Assembly (NCBI GenBank): GCA_963724825.1
Contig: CAVRWT010000020.1
Coordinates: 62,001-126,000, forward strand
From: JALYNX01 sp963724825
GTDB taxonomy: Bacteria; Actinomycetota; Acidimicrobiia; Spongiisociales; ZC4RG35
DNA: 64,000 nucleotides
Direction of reading: 5' to 3'
Shown here: one piece after another, positions 9,485 through 17,818 of the stretch
How positions within the stretch are numbered: the first letter of the stretch is position 1
Layout of the letters: every line of letters begins with the position of its first letter
Position numbers and translations under genes: made by a program
The notes under the pieces: model-generated
The model's database searches: none
What the model saw: the letters and a program-made list of their open reading frames with translations, nothing else
What the model was told of the DNA's origin: nothing

Positions 9485-11041
9485 ATGACGGAAACCACTA
9501 AGGAACGGCTGGAGCAGATGCTGCTGACCACCGACGCCGTCGACTTCCTCAACGACTTGGAACGGGCGTTCCGCGGGCGGCGGGCCCAGATCCTCGATGC
9601 CCGCGCCGGCGTCCAGGAGGGGCTCGATCGGGGGCTCCGCCCCCACTTCCTCGACTCGACGAGGGCCATCCGGGAGTCGGACTGGGTGATTGCCCCGGTC
9701 CCGAGCGAGCTTCAGGATCGCCGTGTCGAGATCACCGGGCCGGTTGACGCCCGGATGATGATCAACGCCCTCAACTCCGGTGCCCGGGTGTTCATGGCCG
9801 ACTTCGAAGACGCCACCACGCCCACCTGGCTCAATCTTCTCGAGGGTCAGGCCAACCTCGTCGACGCCTACCGCCGGACACTGCACCATGAGACCGAGGA
9901 GAAGGCGTATGCCCTCACCGACCAGGTCGCCGTCCTCTTCGTGCGCCCCCGGGGATGGCACCTCGCTGAGAAGCACTTCCTGGTCGACGGACGGGCCATG
10001 TCGGCTTCGCTCTTCGACTTCGGCCTCTATCTGTTCCATGGGGGGCGGGCTGCCATCGAGGCCGGAACCGGCCCCTATCTGTATCTGCCCAAGCTGGAGT
10101 CCCATATGGAGGCCCGGCTCTGGAACGATGTGCTCGTCTGGGCCCAGGAGCGTCTGGACATCCCTCAGGGCACCATCCGGGTCACGGTTCTGATCGAAAC
10201 CATCCTCGCCGCATTCGAGATGGACGAGATCCTCTATGAGCTGCGAGAACACATCACCGGGCTCAACGCCGGGCGCTGGGATTACATCTTCTCGATGATC
10301 AAGAAGTTCCGGGACGACCCGACATTCGTCCTTCCCGATCGCTCCCAGGTCACGATGACCGTGCCCTTCATGCATGCCTACACCGAGTTGATGATCAAGA
10401 CCTGTCATCGCCGGGGAGCGCACGCTATTGGCGGCATGGCCGCCTTCATCCCCAATCGCAGGGACTCGGAGGTGACGGAGACAGCCATCGCCAGAGTGAC
10501 CGCCGACAAGGCCCGCGAAGCGGCTGCCGGTTGTGACGGCACCTGGGTCGCCCATCCCGACCTGGTCCCGGTGGCGATGCAGGAGTTCGACTCCGTGCTC
10601 GAGGAACGCCCCAACCAGGTGGATCGGCTCCGCGACGACGTCACCGTCTCCGCCGCCGACCTGCTCGACCTGGACTTTCCGGGCGGCGTCACGGACGAAG
10701 GGGTGCGGGCCAACGTCTCGGTCGGCATCCGCTATCTGGCCTCCTGGCTCGCCGGCACTGGTGCGGCCGGCATCGACAACCTGATGGAGGACGTGGCCAC
10801 CGCCGAGATCTCACGCTCCCAGGTCTGGCAGTGGATCAGACACCGGGTTCACACCGACGGGGGGACTCCGGTAACCGGGGCCCTGGTGCAGTCGATCGCC
10901 GATGAGGTGGAAACCCTCCTCCAGAGCGAGGGCCGATTCGCAGACACCGCACGTTTGGCCCGTCAGATATTCGAAGAGGTAGCGGCAGGGGAGGAATTCG
11001 TCGAGTTCCTGACCCTCCCCGCATACGAGCACATCGATTAG
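9485..11041 (+). CDS. aceB: Malate synthase A
   Basis: 518 residues, the length of the A-type enzyme (G-type is about 720). Landmarks are FMADFEDATTPTW near residue 100, IRVTVLIETILAAFEMDEI, and GLNAGRWDYIFSMIKK. It condenses glyoxylate and acetyl-CoA to malate in the glyoxylate shunt. aceA follows after eight bases, so the two form an operon. RamB is divergent upstream. Confidence 0.95.
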   Translation: MTETTKERLEQMLLTTDAVDFLNDLERAFRGRRAQILDARAGVQEGLDRGLRPHFLDSTRAIRESDWVIAPVPSELQDRRVEITGPVDARMMINALNSGARVFMADFEDATTPTWLNLLEGQANLVDAYRRTLHHETEEKAYALTDQVAVLFVRPRGWHLAEKHFLVDGRAMSASLFDFGLYLFHGGRAAIEAGTGPYLYLPKLESHMEARLWNDVLVWAQERLDIPQGTIRVTVLIETILAAFEMDEILYELREHITGLNAGRWDYIFSMIKKFRDDPTFVLPDRSQVTMTVPFMHAYTELMIKTCHRRGAHAIGGMAAFIPNRRDSEVTETAIARVTADKAREAAAGCDGTWVAHPDLVPVAMQEFDSVLEERPNQVDRLRDDVTVSAADLLDLDFPGGVTDEGVRANVSVGIRYLASWLAGTGAAGIDNLMEDVATAEISRSQVWQWIRHRVHTDGGTPVTGALVQSIADEVETLLQSEGRFADTARLARQIFEEVAAGEEFVEFLTLPAYEHID

Positions 11042-11049
11042 GAGAGCAC

Positions 11050-12354
11050 ATGACCACCTACACCAATGAGGCCAATCGCCTTGCCGACGATTGGAGGAAC
11101 AATCCACGCTGGGACGGGATACTCCGGGACTACACCGCCGAGGAGGTGGTGAGGTTGAGGGGGAGCATTCGCGAGCAGCACACACTCGCCCATCGGATGT
11201 CGCAGCATCTATGGGACCTGCTCACGACCGAGGATTACGTGAGCGCCCTGGGGGCAATCAGCGGCGGCCAGGCGACTCAGATGGTGAAGGCGGGCCTCAA
11301 GGCGATCTATCTCTCCGGCTGGCAGGTGGCCGGTGACGGGAACCTCGCCGGCGAGGTCTACCCGGACCAATCGCTATACCCGGCCAACTCCGCACCCGCA
11401 TTGGTGAAGCGGATCAACAACGCCTTGCGGCGCGCCGACCAGATCCATTGGTCGGAGGGTGACGACGAGATCGACTGGTTCGTGCCGATCGTGGCCGATG
11501 GTGAAGCCGGATTTGGCGGGCCGCTGAACGTCTTCGAGTTGACCAAGAGCTTCATCGAGGCGGGTGCCGCTGGAGTCCACTTCGAAGACCAGCTGGCATC
11601 AGAGAAGAAGTGCGGGCACATGGGGGGCAAGGTGCTGGTGCCGACCAGTCAGCACATCCGGACTCTGCAGGCCGCACGGCTTGCGGCCGACGTCCTCGAC
11701 GTGCCGATCGTCATCGTGGCCCGGACCGACGCCAACTCGGCGACCCTCATCACCTCAGACATCGACGAGCGGGACAGGCGGTTCCTGACTGGGGAGCGGA
11801 CACCGGAGGGCTTCTACCGGGTCGAGGACGGTCTGGATTCGGCGATCGCCCGCGGCCTCGCCTACGCCCCATACTCCGACCTCATCTGGTGTGAGACCGC
11901 CCACCCCGACCTGGAGGAGGCGCGGACCTTCGCGGACGCGATCCATGATGAGTTCCCCGGGAAGATGCTGGCCTACAACTGCTCGCCGTCTTTCAACTGG
12001 GCGAGTCATCTCGATGAAGGCACGATCGCCAGATTCCAGAAGGAACTGGGGACGATGGGTTATCGCTATCAGTTCATCACCCTCGCCGGGTTCCACGCCC
12101 TCAACGCCTCGATGTTCGAGCTGGCTCGGGGGTACGAGGAGACCGGGATGACCGCCTATGTCGACCTCCAGAACCGGGAGTTCGAGATGGAGGAGGACGG
12201 ATATACGGCGACCAAGCACCAACGCGAGGTCGGCGCCGGCTACTTCGACCTCGTCACCCAGGCGGTGGCCGGTGGCAGGGCCTCGACGATGGCGATGGCG
12301 GGCTCAACCGAAGAGGAGCAGTTCCAGGTCAGTCACCAGATCGCGGCCGGGTAA
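11050..12354 (+). CDS. aceA: Isocitrate lyase
   Basis: 434 residues, typical of the short bacterial form. The active-site signature KKCGHMGGKVLVPT (catalytic Cys) lies around residue 190, and SGWQVAGDGN and the FNWASHLDEGTIARFQ region are present. It splits isocitrate into succinate and glyoxylate. The start is supported by a GGAGA sequence eight bases upstream. Its 3' end overlaps the convergent PIN toxin gene by 22 bases, unusual for a housekeeping gene and a sign that the toxin locus was fused on later. Confidence 0.96.
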   Translation: MTTYTNEANRLADDWRNNPRWDGILRDYTAEEVVRLRGSIREQHTLAHRMSQHLWDLLTTEDYVSALGAISGGQATQMVKAGLKAIYLSGWQVAGDGNLAGEVYPDQSLYPANSAPALVKRINNALRRADQIHWSEGDDEIDWFVPIVADGEAGFGGPLNVFELTKSFIEAGAAGVHFEDQLASEKKCGHMGGKVLVPTSQHIRTLQAARLAADVLDVPIVIVARTDANSATLITSDIDERDRRFLTGERTPEGFYRVEDGLDSAIARGLAYAPYSDLIWCETAHPDLEEARTFADAIHDEFPGKMLAYNCSPSFNWASHLDEGTIARFQKELGTMGYRYQFITLAGFHALNASMFELARGYEETGMTAYVDLQNREFEMEEDGYTATKHQREVGAGYFDLVTQAVAGGRASTMAMAGSTEEEQFQVSHQIAAG

Positions 12355-12710
12355 TGATCCCGGATCTTGCGATCCTTGGTCACCAGACCTGCCCCAACGA
12401 GTGAGGCGTGGCCGACGAGGAGCCGGTCGAAGGGGTCTCGGGTCCAGGTCGCACCGACGGCGTTGGCCACCACCCGCGCCAGCGGTTGATCGTCGACCTC
12501 GAAGCCGGCGCCGGCCGTCAGCGCCTGAATGACGAAGGCAGCTTCGCCGGAGAGGCGCTCCGCTTCGACGAGATAGGCAACCTCGAGCAACGTGATTGGC
12601 GAGAGGGCGACCGTGCTCGCATCTTCGATTGCACTCAGAGCGCTTTCCGAGAGCCGCGAGATCTCCCCGGCTGCGATCCACACCGCCACATGGGTGTCGA
12701 GCAGGATCAT
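12333..12710 (-). CDS. vapC: PIN-domain (VapC-like) toxin
   Basis: 125 residues starting MILLDTHVAVW. Four acidic PIN positions are visible: Asp5, Glu in SPITLLEVAYL, Asp in TRDPFDRLLVGHA and Asp in LVTKDRKIRD. The family cleaves RNA and is inhibited by a cognate antitoxin. The start ATG overlaps the stop of the upstream antitoxin frame as ATGA, the usual toxin-antitoxin coupling. However, the antitoxin's N-terminal half is missing (see next entry), so this toxin may be uncontrolled, silent, or sequestered by an antitoxin elsewhere. Confidence 0.8.
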   Translation of the reverse strand: MILLDTHVAVWIAAGEISRLSESALSAIEDASTVALSPITLLEVAYLVEAERLSGEAAFVIQALTAGAGFEVDDQPLARVVANAVGATWTRDPFDRLLVGHASLVGAGLVTKDRKIRDHYPAAIW

Positions 12711-12800
12711 GGCTCCCAAAGACCTGACCAATCGATATCGACCAAATCCTCCGGATCACCGATGATCAGTTCCGGGCGGGCCGGCAGATTCTGTAGACGC
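12707..12800 (-). pseudogene. Antitoxin C-terminal remnant
   Basis: The frame ending at 12707 encodes a C-terminal tail (LPARPELIIGDPEDLVDIDW and on to the stop) that overlaps the toxin start by ATGA, as expected for a Phd/VapB-type antitoxin. Upstream the same frame runs directly into the antisense of the ABC permease, with no start or DNA-binding domain, so the 5' part has been lost at about 12795-12815. The antitoxin type is not identifiable. Confidence 0.55.
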
Positions 12801-13366
12801 GCCAGACGATCGGGGCTCTCATCGACGGCAACGATCCGGAGCAGAACTACCTGGTCAAGCCAATCGACCACCAGTTGGCGATGCTGTCGTTCGGGGGCGG
12901 GCAGACCGTCCTCAACGTGCTGATCGTCACCCTGCCCACCGCGCTGCTGCTCACCTTCGTTTTCGGGGTCTCGATCCCGGTCGGGATCGGCCTGCTCTTC
13001 TTTCCGTTGAGCCTCTTCTTCGCCTTCTTGATCAGCTTCTGCTTCGACTATGCGATCGGGCTCAGCGGCTTCTACACCGAGTCGATTTGGGGTCTGGTGA
13101 CGGTCAAGGAGACCCTGATCCTGGCGCTGTCGGGGGCCTTGATCCCGATCCAGTTCTTCCCTGAAGGCATCCAGAACGCTCTGCTCTGGCTGCCGTTCTC
13201 GTCGATCTATCACACCCCGCTGATGATGATCACCCACCCCGATGAGGATCCCGCGATGCTCCTCGGACGTCTCGGCCTCCAGGTGCTCTGGGTCGGGTTC
13301 TTCTTCGTCGTCACCCGGCTCTTTTACAACCGCGCCATCAAGGTGCTGCGGATCGCGGGAGGCTGA
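12797..13366 (+). pseudogene. ABC-2 family permease, 5' truncated
   Basis: The open frame after a TAG at 12794 reads GALIDGNDPEQNYLVKPIDH, the conserved cytoplasmic segment of ABC-2 (DUF990-like) permeases, followed by four or five hydrophobic helices ending MLLGRLGLQVLWVGFFF. About the first 70-80 residues, including the first helices, are missing relative to the usual 260. The partner ATPase gene, normally just upstream, is also absent and the PIN locus sits there instead. The upstream TTG at 12875 is unlikely to be a real start. The second permease follows after two bases. Confidence 0.7.
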
Positions 13367-13368
13367 GG

Positions 13369-14166
13369 ATGCGATCGCTCCGCGAGTACGCCCGCCTCTA
13401 CTTCCTGATCGAGACTCAGTACATCAAGGCCCGGATGCACTACCGCGCCGACTTCATCATCAGCTCGATCGGGATGTTCTTCTCGAGCCTGGTGACGCTG
13501 GGTGTGTTCTGGGTGCTGTTCGGGTCGATCACCGATCTCGCCGGTTGGTCGCTCGAGGAGATGGTGTTCATCTACGCCTTCTACATGGTCGCCATCTCAC
13601 CGATGCAGATCCTCTTCGACCACGTCTGGCAACTCCGGTTCCAGATCCAGGACGGGAGCTTCGTGAAGTACTACTTCCGGCCGCTCAACATGATGTTCTA
13701 TTACATGTCGGAGATGTTCGACATCAAAGGCATCGTGCAGTTGGTGGTGGGCATCGGCCTGCTCTTCTACGCCTCGGGGCAGATCGGGATCGAATGGACA
13801 CTCGGCAACATCGGTCTGCTGTTCGCCGCGTTAGTGGGCGCCTCACTGGTCCAGATCGCCCTGGTGGTCACTGCCGCTTGCACCGCCTTCTGGCTCATCG
13901 ACTCCTGGCCAGTGCTCAGCCTGTCATGGAGGGTTCGAGAGGTCGCCCCCTATCCGATGACCATCTTCACCGGGTTCTTCCGTTTCCTGTTCACCTTTGT
14001 GATCCCGATCGGATTTGTGGCCTTCTATCCGTCCCAGATGTTCCTCCGCCCGGGCACCGCTCCGACCTTTGTCTACGTGGCGCCCCTGATCGGGCTGCTT
14101 CTGTTTGTCCTCATGTATCGGGTGTGGACCCGGGGCGTGAACTCCTACTCCGGCACCGGGTCCTGA
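13369..14166 (+). CDS. ABC-2 family permease subunit
   Basis: 265 residues with about six transmembrane helices (FIISSIGMFFSSLVTLGVFW, the motif DGSFVKYYFRPLNMMFYY typical of this permease family, and C-terminal helices from MTIFTGFFRFLFTFVIPIG). In intact loci two such permeases and one ATPase form an exporter. Here the partner permease is truncated and no ATPase is in the window, so the transporter is probably non-functional unless the upstream junction is an assembly error. Confidence 0.82.
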   Translation: MRSLREYARLYFLIETQYIKARMHYRADFIISSIGMFFSSLVTLGVFWVLFGSITDLAGWSLEEMVFIYAFYMVAISPMQILFDHVWQLRFQIQDGSFVKYYFRPLNMMFYYMSEMFDIKGIVQLVVGIGLLFYASGQIGIEWTLGNIGLLFAALVGASLVQIALVVTAACTAFWLIDSWPVLSLSWRVREVAPYPMTIFTGFFRFLFTFVIPIGFVAFYPSQMFLRPGTAPTFVYVAPLIGLLLFVLMYRVWTRGVNSYSGTGS

Positions 14167-14184
14167 TCGGAGTAGGTTCGCCCA

Positions 14185-14984
14185 ATGACGACCGAAGGCC
14201 CATCACCGACTGAGGGCCAACCGCCTACCGGAGACAGCCCCGAGCCCGCCCCACCCCAGCCCGAGCCGTCGTCACCGCCACCCACGGTTCCCACTCCTCC
14301 GACCCCACCGACTCCGCCCACTCCTCCGGTCCTCGGTGAGCCGATCAACACCGGTATGAGCGGGTGTGCCAAGGCAGCCATCATCGGCGGCGTGATCGTG
14401 GTGGTTCTTGGAGTCGCTGGTCGCCATCGCCATCTTCGTCTTCGTCCGCAGAGTGGCGGACAATGTCGAGGAGGCCGTCGGGGAATCCCCTTGCGCGTAC
14501 ATCAGCAGCGAGGAGGCCTCGGAGATCCTCGGTTCGCAGGTTGACGCCTGGTCCGGGGACAGCGTCCTCGGTCAGATCCTGGGTGTGATCCAGGACACCC
14601 GGTTGCTCAGCGACTCCCCGTCCTGTTTCCTCAGCAGTGAGGATTCGTCCGTCCAGATGTGGATCTCGGTGTACGACGGTGGTGACGCGGCAGATGTGTT
14701 CGCCGCCTGGGCCGCCGTCGCCGACGGGCAGGTGGTCTCCCAAAGCAGCGATGAGTCGGGCACTCTCACGGTGGAGACCGACGCCTTCCGTGGTGAGGAT
14801 GTTCCCGGTCTCGGTGAAGAGGCCTTTTGCGTCGACGTCGGATTCACTGCATCTGGTGGGGTGTTCGCCCGATCCGATGACCGAATCGTCTACGTCACCA
14901 CCCTGCCCATCAGGGGAGGACGACGTCCTCTCCGATGACGTGTGCCAGCGTGCGGTCCCGGTTGCTGCTGCCCTGCTCGGGTAG
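14185..14984 (+). CDS. Proline-rich single-pass membrane protein, two frameshifts
   Basis: Three consecutive frames join into one protein. Residues 1-60 are Pro/Thr/Glu-rich with a PTPPTPPTPPTPP repeat, then AKAAIIGGVIVVVL enters a transmembrane helix. The second frame (14408-14938) continues LVAIAIFVFVRRVAD and an extracytoplasmic domain with paired cysteines (SPCAYISSEEAS, SPSCFLSSEDSS, EAFCVDVG). The last frame supplies the end (GEDDVLSDDVCQRAVPVAAALLG). Each join needs removal of one base, near 14409-14412 and 14910-14916. Function unknown; a lipoprotein-like or sensor ectodomain is possible. Confidence 0.55.
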
Positions 14985-15048
14985 GCAGCCGCCTAGCGCC
15001 GGGTAATCTGGAGTACCGGAATCGGCCGTCGATTCCATGGAGGCACCC

Positions 15049-16104
15049 ATGAACATCGTCCACGTCGTGGGCACCGGAACCATCGGAGAGCCCCTGATCG
15101 GCTTGCTTGCCGACAACAAGGAGCACTTCGGCATCGACGAAGTCACCTTTCACAAGCGGACCCCATTGCTCACTGAGCGGGCCAAGGTCAATGACCTCAC
15201 CGGCCGCGGCGCCGTCCTCTCGGTTGACGACGACCGACGATCGGCATTCGAGGAGTTGGGCCACGCACCCAAGTACGAGGCGCGCGAGGCCATCGAGCGG
15301 GCCACGGTGGTCATCGACTGCACCCCGGTAGGCAACGAGATGAAGGACGAGTTCTACAACCACGCCGAGGGCCCGATCGGGTTCATGGCTCAGGGCTCCG
15401 AGTTCGGATTCGGGAAGATGTACGCCAGGGGGATCAACGATCAGGCGTTGGTGCGAGGTGAGGACAAGTTCCTCCAGATCGTCTCCTGCAACACCCACAA
15501 CATCGCGGTGCTGATCAGGTCGTTGGCGATCGAAGCCGACGGAACCAGTCATCTCGAGGACGGCCGCTTTCTGTGCATGAGGCGGGCCAACGACATAAGC
15601 CAGGACGATGGGTTCGTGGCCAGCCCCACAGTGGAGCCGCACAAGGATGAGCGGTTCGGGACCCACCACGCTCGGGACGCCCATCGCCTCTTCGAGACCC
15701 TCGGCTACGACCTCAACCTCTATTCGTCGGCGGTGAAGCTGAACACCCAGTACATGCACTCGATTCAGTTCTCCCTGGAGCTCGACGAGGAGATCACCGT
15801 TGAGCAGGCGAAGGAGCGCTTGATGGCCAACACCCGGGTGGCGGTCACCAACAAGACCTCGGCCAATCAGGTGTTCTCCTTCGGACGGGACCACGGCTAC
15901 TACGGCAGGATCATGAGCCAGACAGTGGTCGCGCTGGACACTCTGGCCGTGCGCAACGGGAACGAGGTCGTCGGGTTCTCCTTCACCCCTCAGGACGGGA
16001 ACCCCTTGCTTTCCACGGTGGCGGCCATGCTCTGGTATCTGGACCCCGAATCCCTCGATCGTCGCATCGACATCCTGCGGCGCTATCTATTCCGCGAGAT
16101 CTGA
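15049..16104 (+). CDS. Type II (archaeal-like) GAPDH-like oxidoreductase
   Basis: 351 residues. The N-terminus is a Rossmann fold (IVHVVGTGTIGEPLIGLL), followed by VVIDCTPVGNEMKDEFYN and GSEFGFGKMY. The sequence IVSCNTHN resembles the catalytic Cys motif of archaeal type II glyceraldehyde-3-phosphate dehydrogenase. The start at 15049 is preferred over 15037 because GGAGG at 15039-15043 is correctly spaced. The substrate is not certain: the second half (DGRFLCMRRANDISQDDG) differs from classical type II enzymes, so it may act on another aldehyde phosphate. Confidence 0.55.
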   Translation: MNIVHVVGTGTIGEPLIGLLADNKEHFGIDEVTFHKRTPLLTERAKVNDLTGRGAVLSVDDDRRSAFEELGHAPKYEAREAIERATVVIDCTPVGNEMKDEFYNHAEGPIGFMAQGSEFGFGKMYARGINDQALVRGEDKFLQIVSCNTHNIAVLIRSLAIEADGTSHLEDGRFLCMRRANDISQDDGFVASPTVEPHKDERFGTHHARDAHRLFETLGYDLNLYSSAVKLNTQYMHSIQFSLELDEEITVEQAKERLMANTRVAVTNKTSANQVFSFGRDHGYYGRIMSQTVVALDTLAVRNGNEVVGFSFTPQDGNPLLSTVAAMLWYLDPESLDRRIDILRRYLFREI

Positions 16105-16358
16105 TGGACTCGAAGGCCCAGGCCTTCGTCGAAGAGGCGATCCGAGCGGTGGCTCGCACCGATGTGGCCGGGGCCCGGACCTCTATCGCTCAGGCGTACG
16201 ACACCGACCACACCCTGGGGGCAGTTGCCGACGCCATCTACCTCGCCTGCTGGCAGATCGAGGAGGACGGTCGAGTCACCACCTCGACCTGGAACACCCT
16301 GGCCGACGCCGTCGGTTCTGGGCACCTGCTGGCCGTGGTCGAAGAGTCACGATCCTGA
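16104..16358 (+). CDS. Small conserved hypothetical protein
   Basis: 84 residues, soluble, mildly acidic, helical (MDSKAQAFVEEAIRAVARTD). Its ATG overlaps the stop of the GAPDH-like gene (TGATG), so it is translationally coupled to it. I do not recognise a domain. Confidence 0.6.
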   Translation: MDSKAQAFVEEAIRAVARTDVAGARTSIAQAYDTDHTLGAVADAIYLACWQIEEDGRVTTSTWNTLADAVGSGHLLAVVEESRS

Positions 16359-16377
16359 CTCGCTTTAAGGTGACACG

Positions 16378-17685
16378 ATGCCCGGTCCCAATGTTTGGTT
16401 GAGCACGCTCGGGTGTGCCAAGAACCAGGTCGACTCGGAGAAGCTGATCGCCATGCTTTCCGAGGCCGGTTACGGCTGGGCGGACAGCCCCGAAGAGGCC
16501 GATGTCGTGATGGTCAACACCTGCGCCTTCATCGAAGAGGCCCGGGCCGAGTCGGTCGATGTGATCCTCGACATGGAGGCCAGGAAGCGACCCGGTGCCC
16601 GATCGGTGGTGATCGGTTGCATGGCGCAGCGGTTCGGGTCTGAGGTCGAGTCGGCCTTGCCCGAAGTGGATGCGGTCCTCGGCATCGATCGCTACGGCGA
16701 ATTGGTTGGCGTCCTCGACGGGCTCACCGGCTGGCATCCGGTCGAGATGCGTCGGCGCCCGATCATGGACATCCTCCACGCCACCGGTCGGCCGGTATCC
16801 GGCCTTCCCTATGCCTACCTGAAGGTCGCCGAGGGCTGCGACAAGCCGTGCACCTTCTGCGCCATCCCTTCGATCCGGGGCAAGCAGCGATCGCGGCGAC
16901 CGGTCGAGATCCGGGAGGAGTTGGCGCTCCTGGTGGCCGGCGGCGTTTCCGAAGTGGTCCTGGTGGCCCAGGACCTCGCCGCCTACGGGCGGGACATCGA
17001 GGCACCAGGCGGCCTGCCCGACCTTCTCGCCTTTGTCTCCGATGTGGAGGGGTTGCGTCGGATTCGGCTCCTCTACCTCCACCCTCGGGAGATCAGGGAA
17101 CGGCTCCTAATGGAAGTCACCGAGAACGAGAAGGTGGCTCCTTACTTCGACCTCTCACTCCAGCATGTCGCGGGCCCGCTCCTGCGCCGAATGAAGCGGC
17201 CCGGGAACTACGAGAAGCATCTCGCGCTCATCGAGCGAATCCGCGAGCTCGACCCAGAGTCAGCGTTGCGCTCCTCGTTCATCGTCGGGTTCCCCGGTGA
17301 GAGTGATGAGGACGTCGAGTTGCTCGCCGACTTCCTGGATGAGGCGATGTTGGACTGGGCCGGGTTCTTCCCGTATTCGGCAGAGCCGGGAACCCCGGCG
17401 GCGGAGATGGAGGACCAGGTGCCGCGGGAGCAGACCATGGATCGCCTGCGCTATCTCTCCCGGATCCAGGATGAGATGACCGAGTCCCGGAATTCGGAAT
17501 GGTTGGGCCGCACCGATCTGGTGTTGGTCGACCAGGTGGAAGACGGGGTGCCGGTGGGGAGGTCACACCGTCAGGCGCCGGAGATCGACGGGGTGATTCG
17601 CCTCGATCGGGGAGAGGTCGGGGAGTGGGTGAAGGCCGAGTACGTGGGTGTCTTCGGTCCCGACATGGAGGCGGTGGTGTTGTGA
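16378..17685 (+). CDS. rimO: Ribosomal protein S12 methylthiotransferase RimO
   Basis: 435 residues. The N-terminal MTTase domain carries three cysteines for one 4Fe-4S cluster (LGCAKNQVDSE, NTCAF, GCMAQR). The radical SAM motif is GCDKPCTFCAIPSIRGK near residue 155. The C-terminus is a TRAM domain. RimO rather than MiaB is indicated by LGCAKNQVDSEK, and a separate MiaB lies at 22.5 kb. It adds a methylthio group to Asp of S12 using SAM. Downstream lies the 133-base spacer with repeat B and then cinA. Confidence 0.92.
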   Translation: MPGPNVWLSTLGCAKNQVDSEKLIAMLSEAGYGWADSPEEADVVMVNTCAFIEEARAESVDVILDMEARKRPGARSVVIGCMAQRFGSEVESALPEVDAVLGIDRYGELVGVLDGLTGWHPVEMRRRPIMDILHATGRPVSGLPYAYLKVAEGCDKPCTFCAIPSIRGKQRSRRPVEIREELALLVAGGVSEVVLVAQDLAAYGRDIEAPGGLPDLLAFVSDVEGLRRIRLLYLHPREIRERLLMEVTENEKVAPYFDLSLQHVAGPLLRRMKRPGNYEKHLALIERIRELDPESALRSSFIVGFPGESDEDVELLADFLDEAMLDWAGFFPYSAEPGTPAAEMEDQVPREQTMDRLRYLSRIQDEMTESRNSEWLGRTDLVLVDQVEDGVPVGRSHRQAPEIDGVIRLDRGEVGEWVKAEYVGVFGPDMEAVVL

Positions 17686-17724
17686 TCGTCCGCGGCGCGG
17701 CGGAGCCCCGGCCGACCGGCGTCA

Positions 17725-17785
17725 TTTCTCCCCCCAGGAGCGAAGCGACGTTGGGGGGAGTACCCCGAAGGGGGGAGGGGGGCAC
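17725..17785 (+). repeat. Palindromic repeat copy B, intergenic rimO-cinA
   Basis: A complete element: CTCCCCCCA at 17728, GAGCGAAGCG core, TTGGGGGGAG, then TACCCCGAAGGGG and a G-rich tail. It nearly fills the rimO-cinA spacer (17686-17818). It is the cleanest copy of the family and leaves an open frame running from inside rimO into cinA. Confidence 0.88.
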
Positions 17786-17818
17786 CCCGGACGCGATCAG
17801 TCGGCGAGCAGAATCACC

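Noticed and set aside
13242..14213. Long frame overlapping the ABC permease genes
   Set aside because: Arg/Pro/His-rich shadow of the permease in another frame; the permease has coherent membrane helices.
17648..17818. Longer CinA start translating repeat B
   Set aside because: Those residues come from the palindromic repeat, and the family N-terminus fits GTG 17819.
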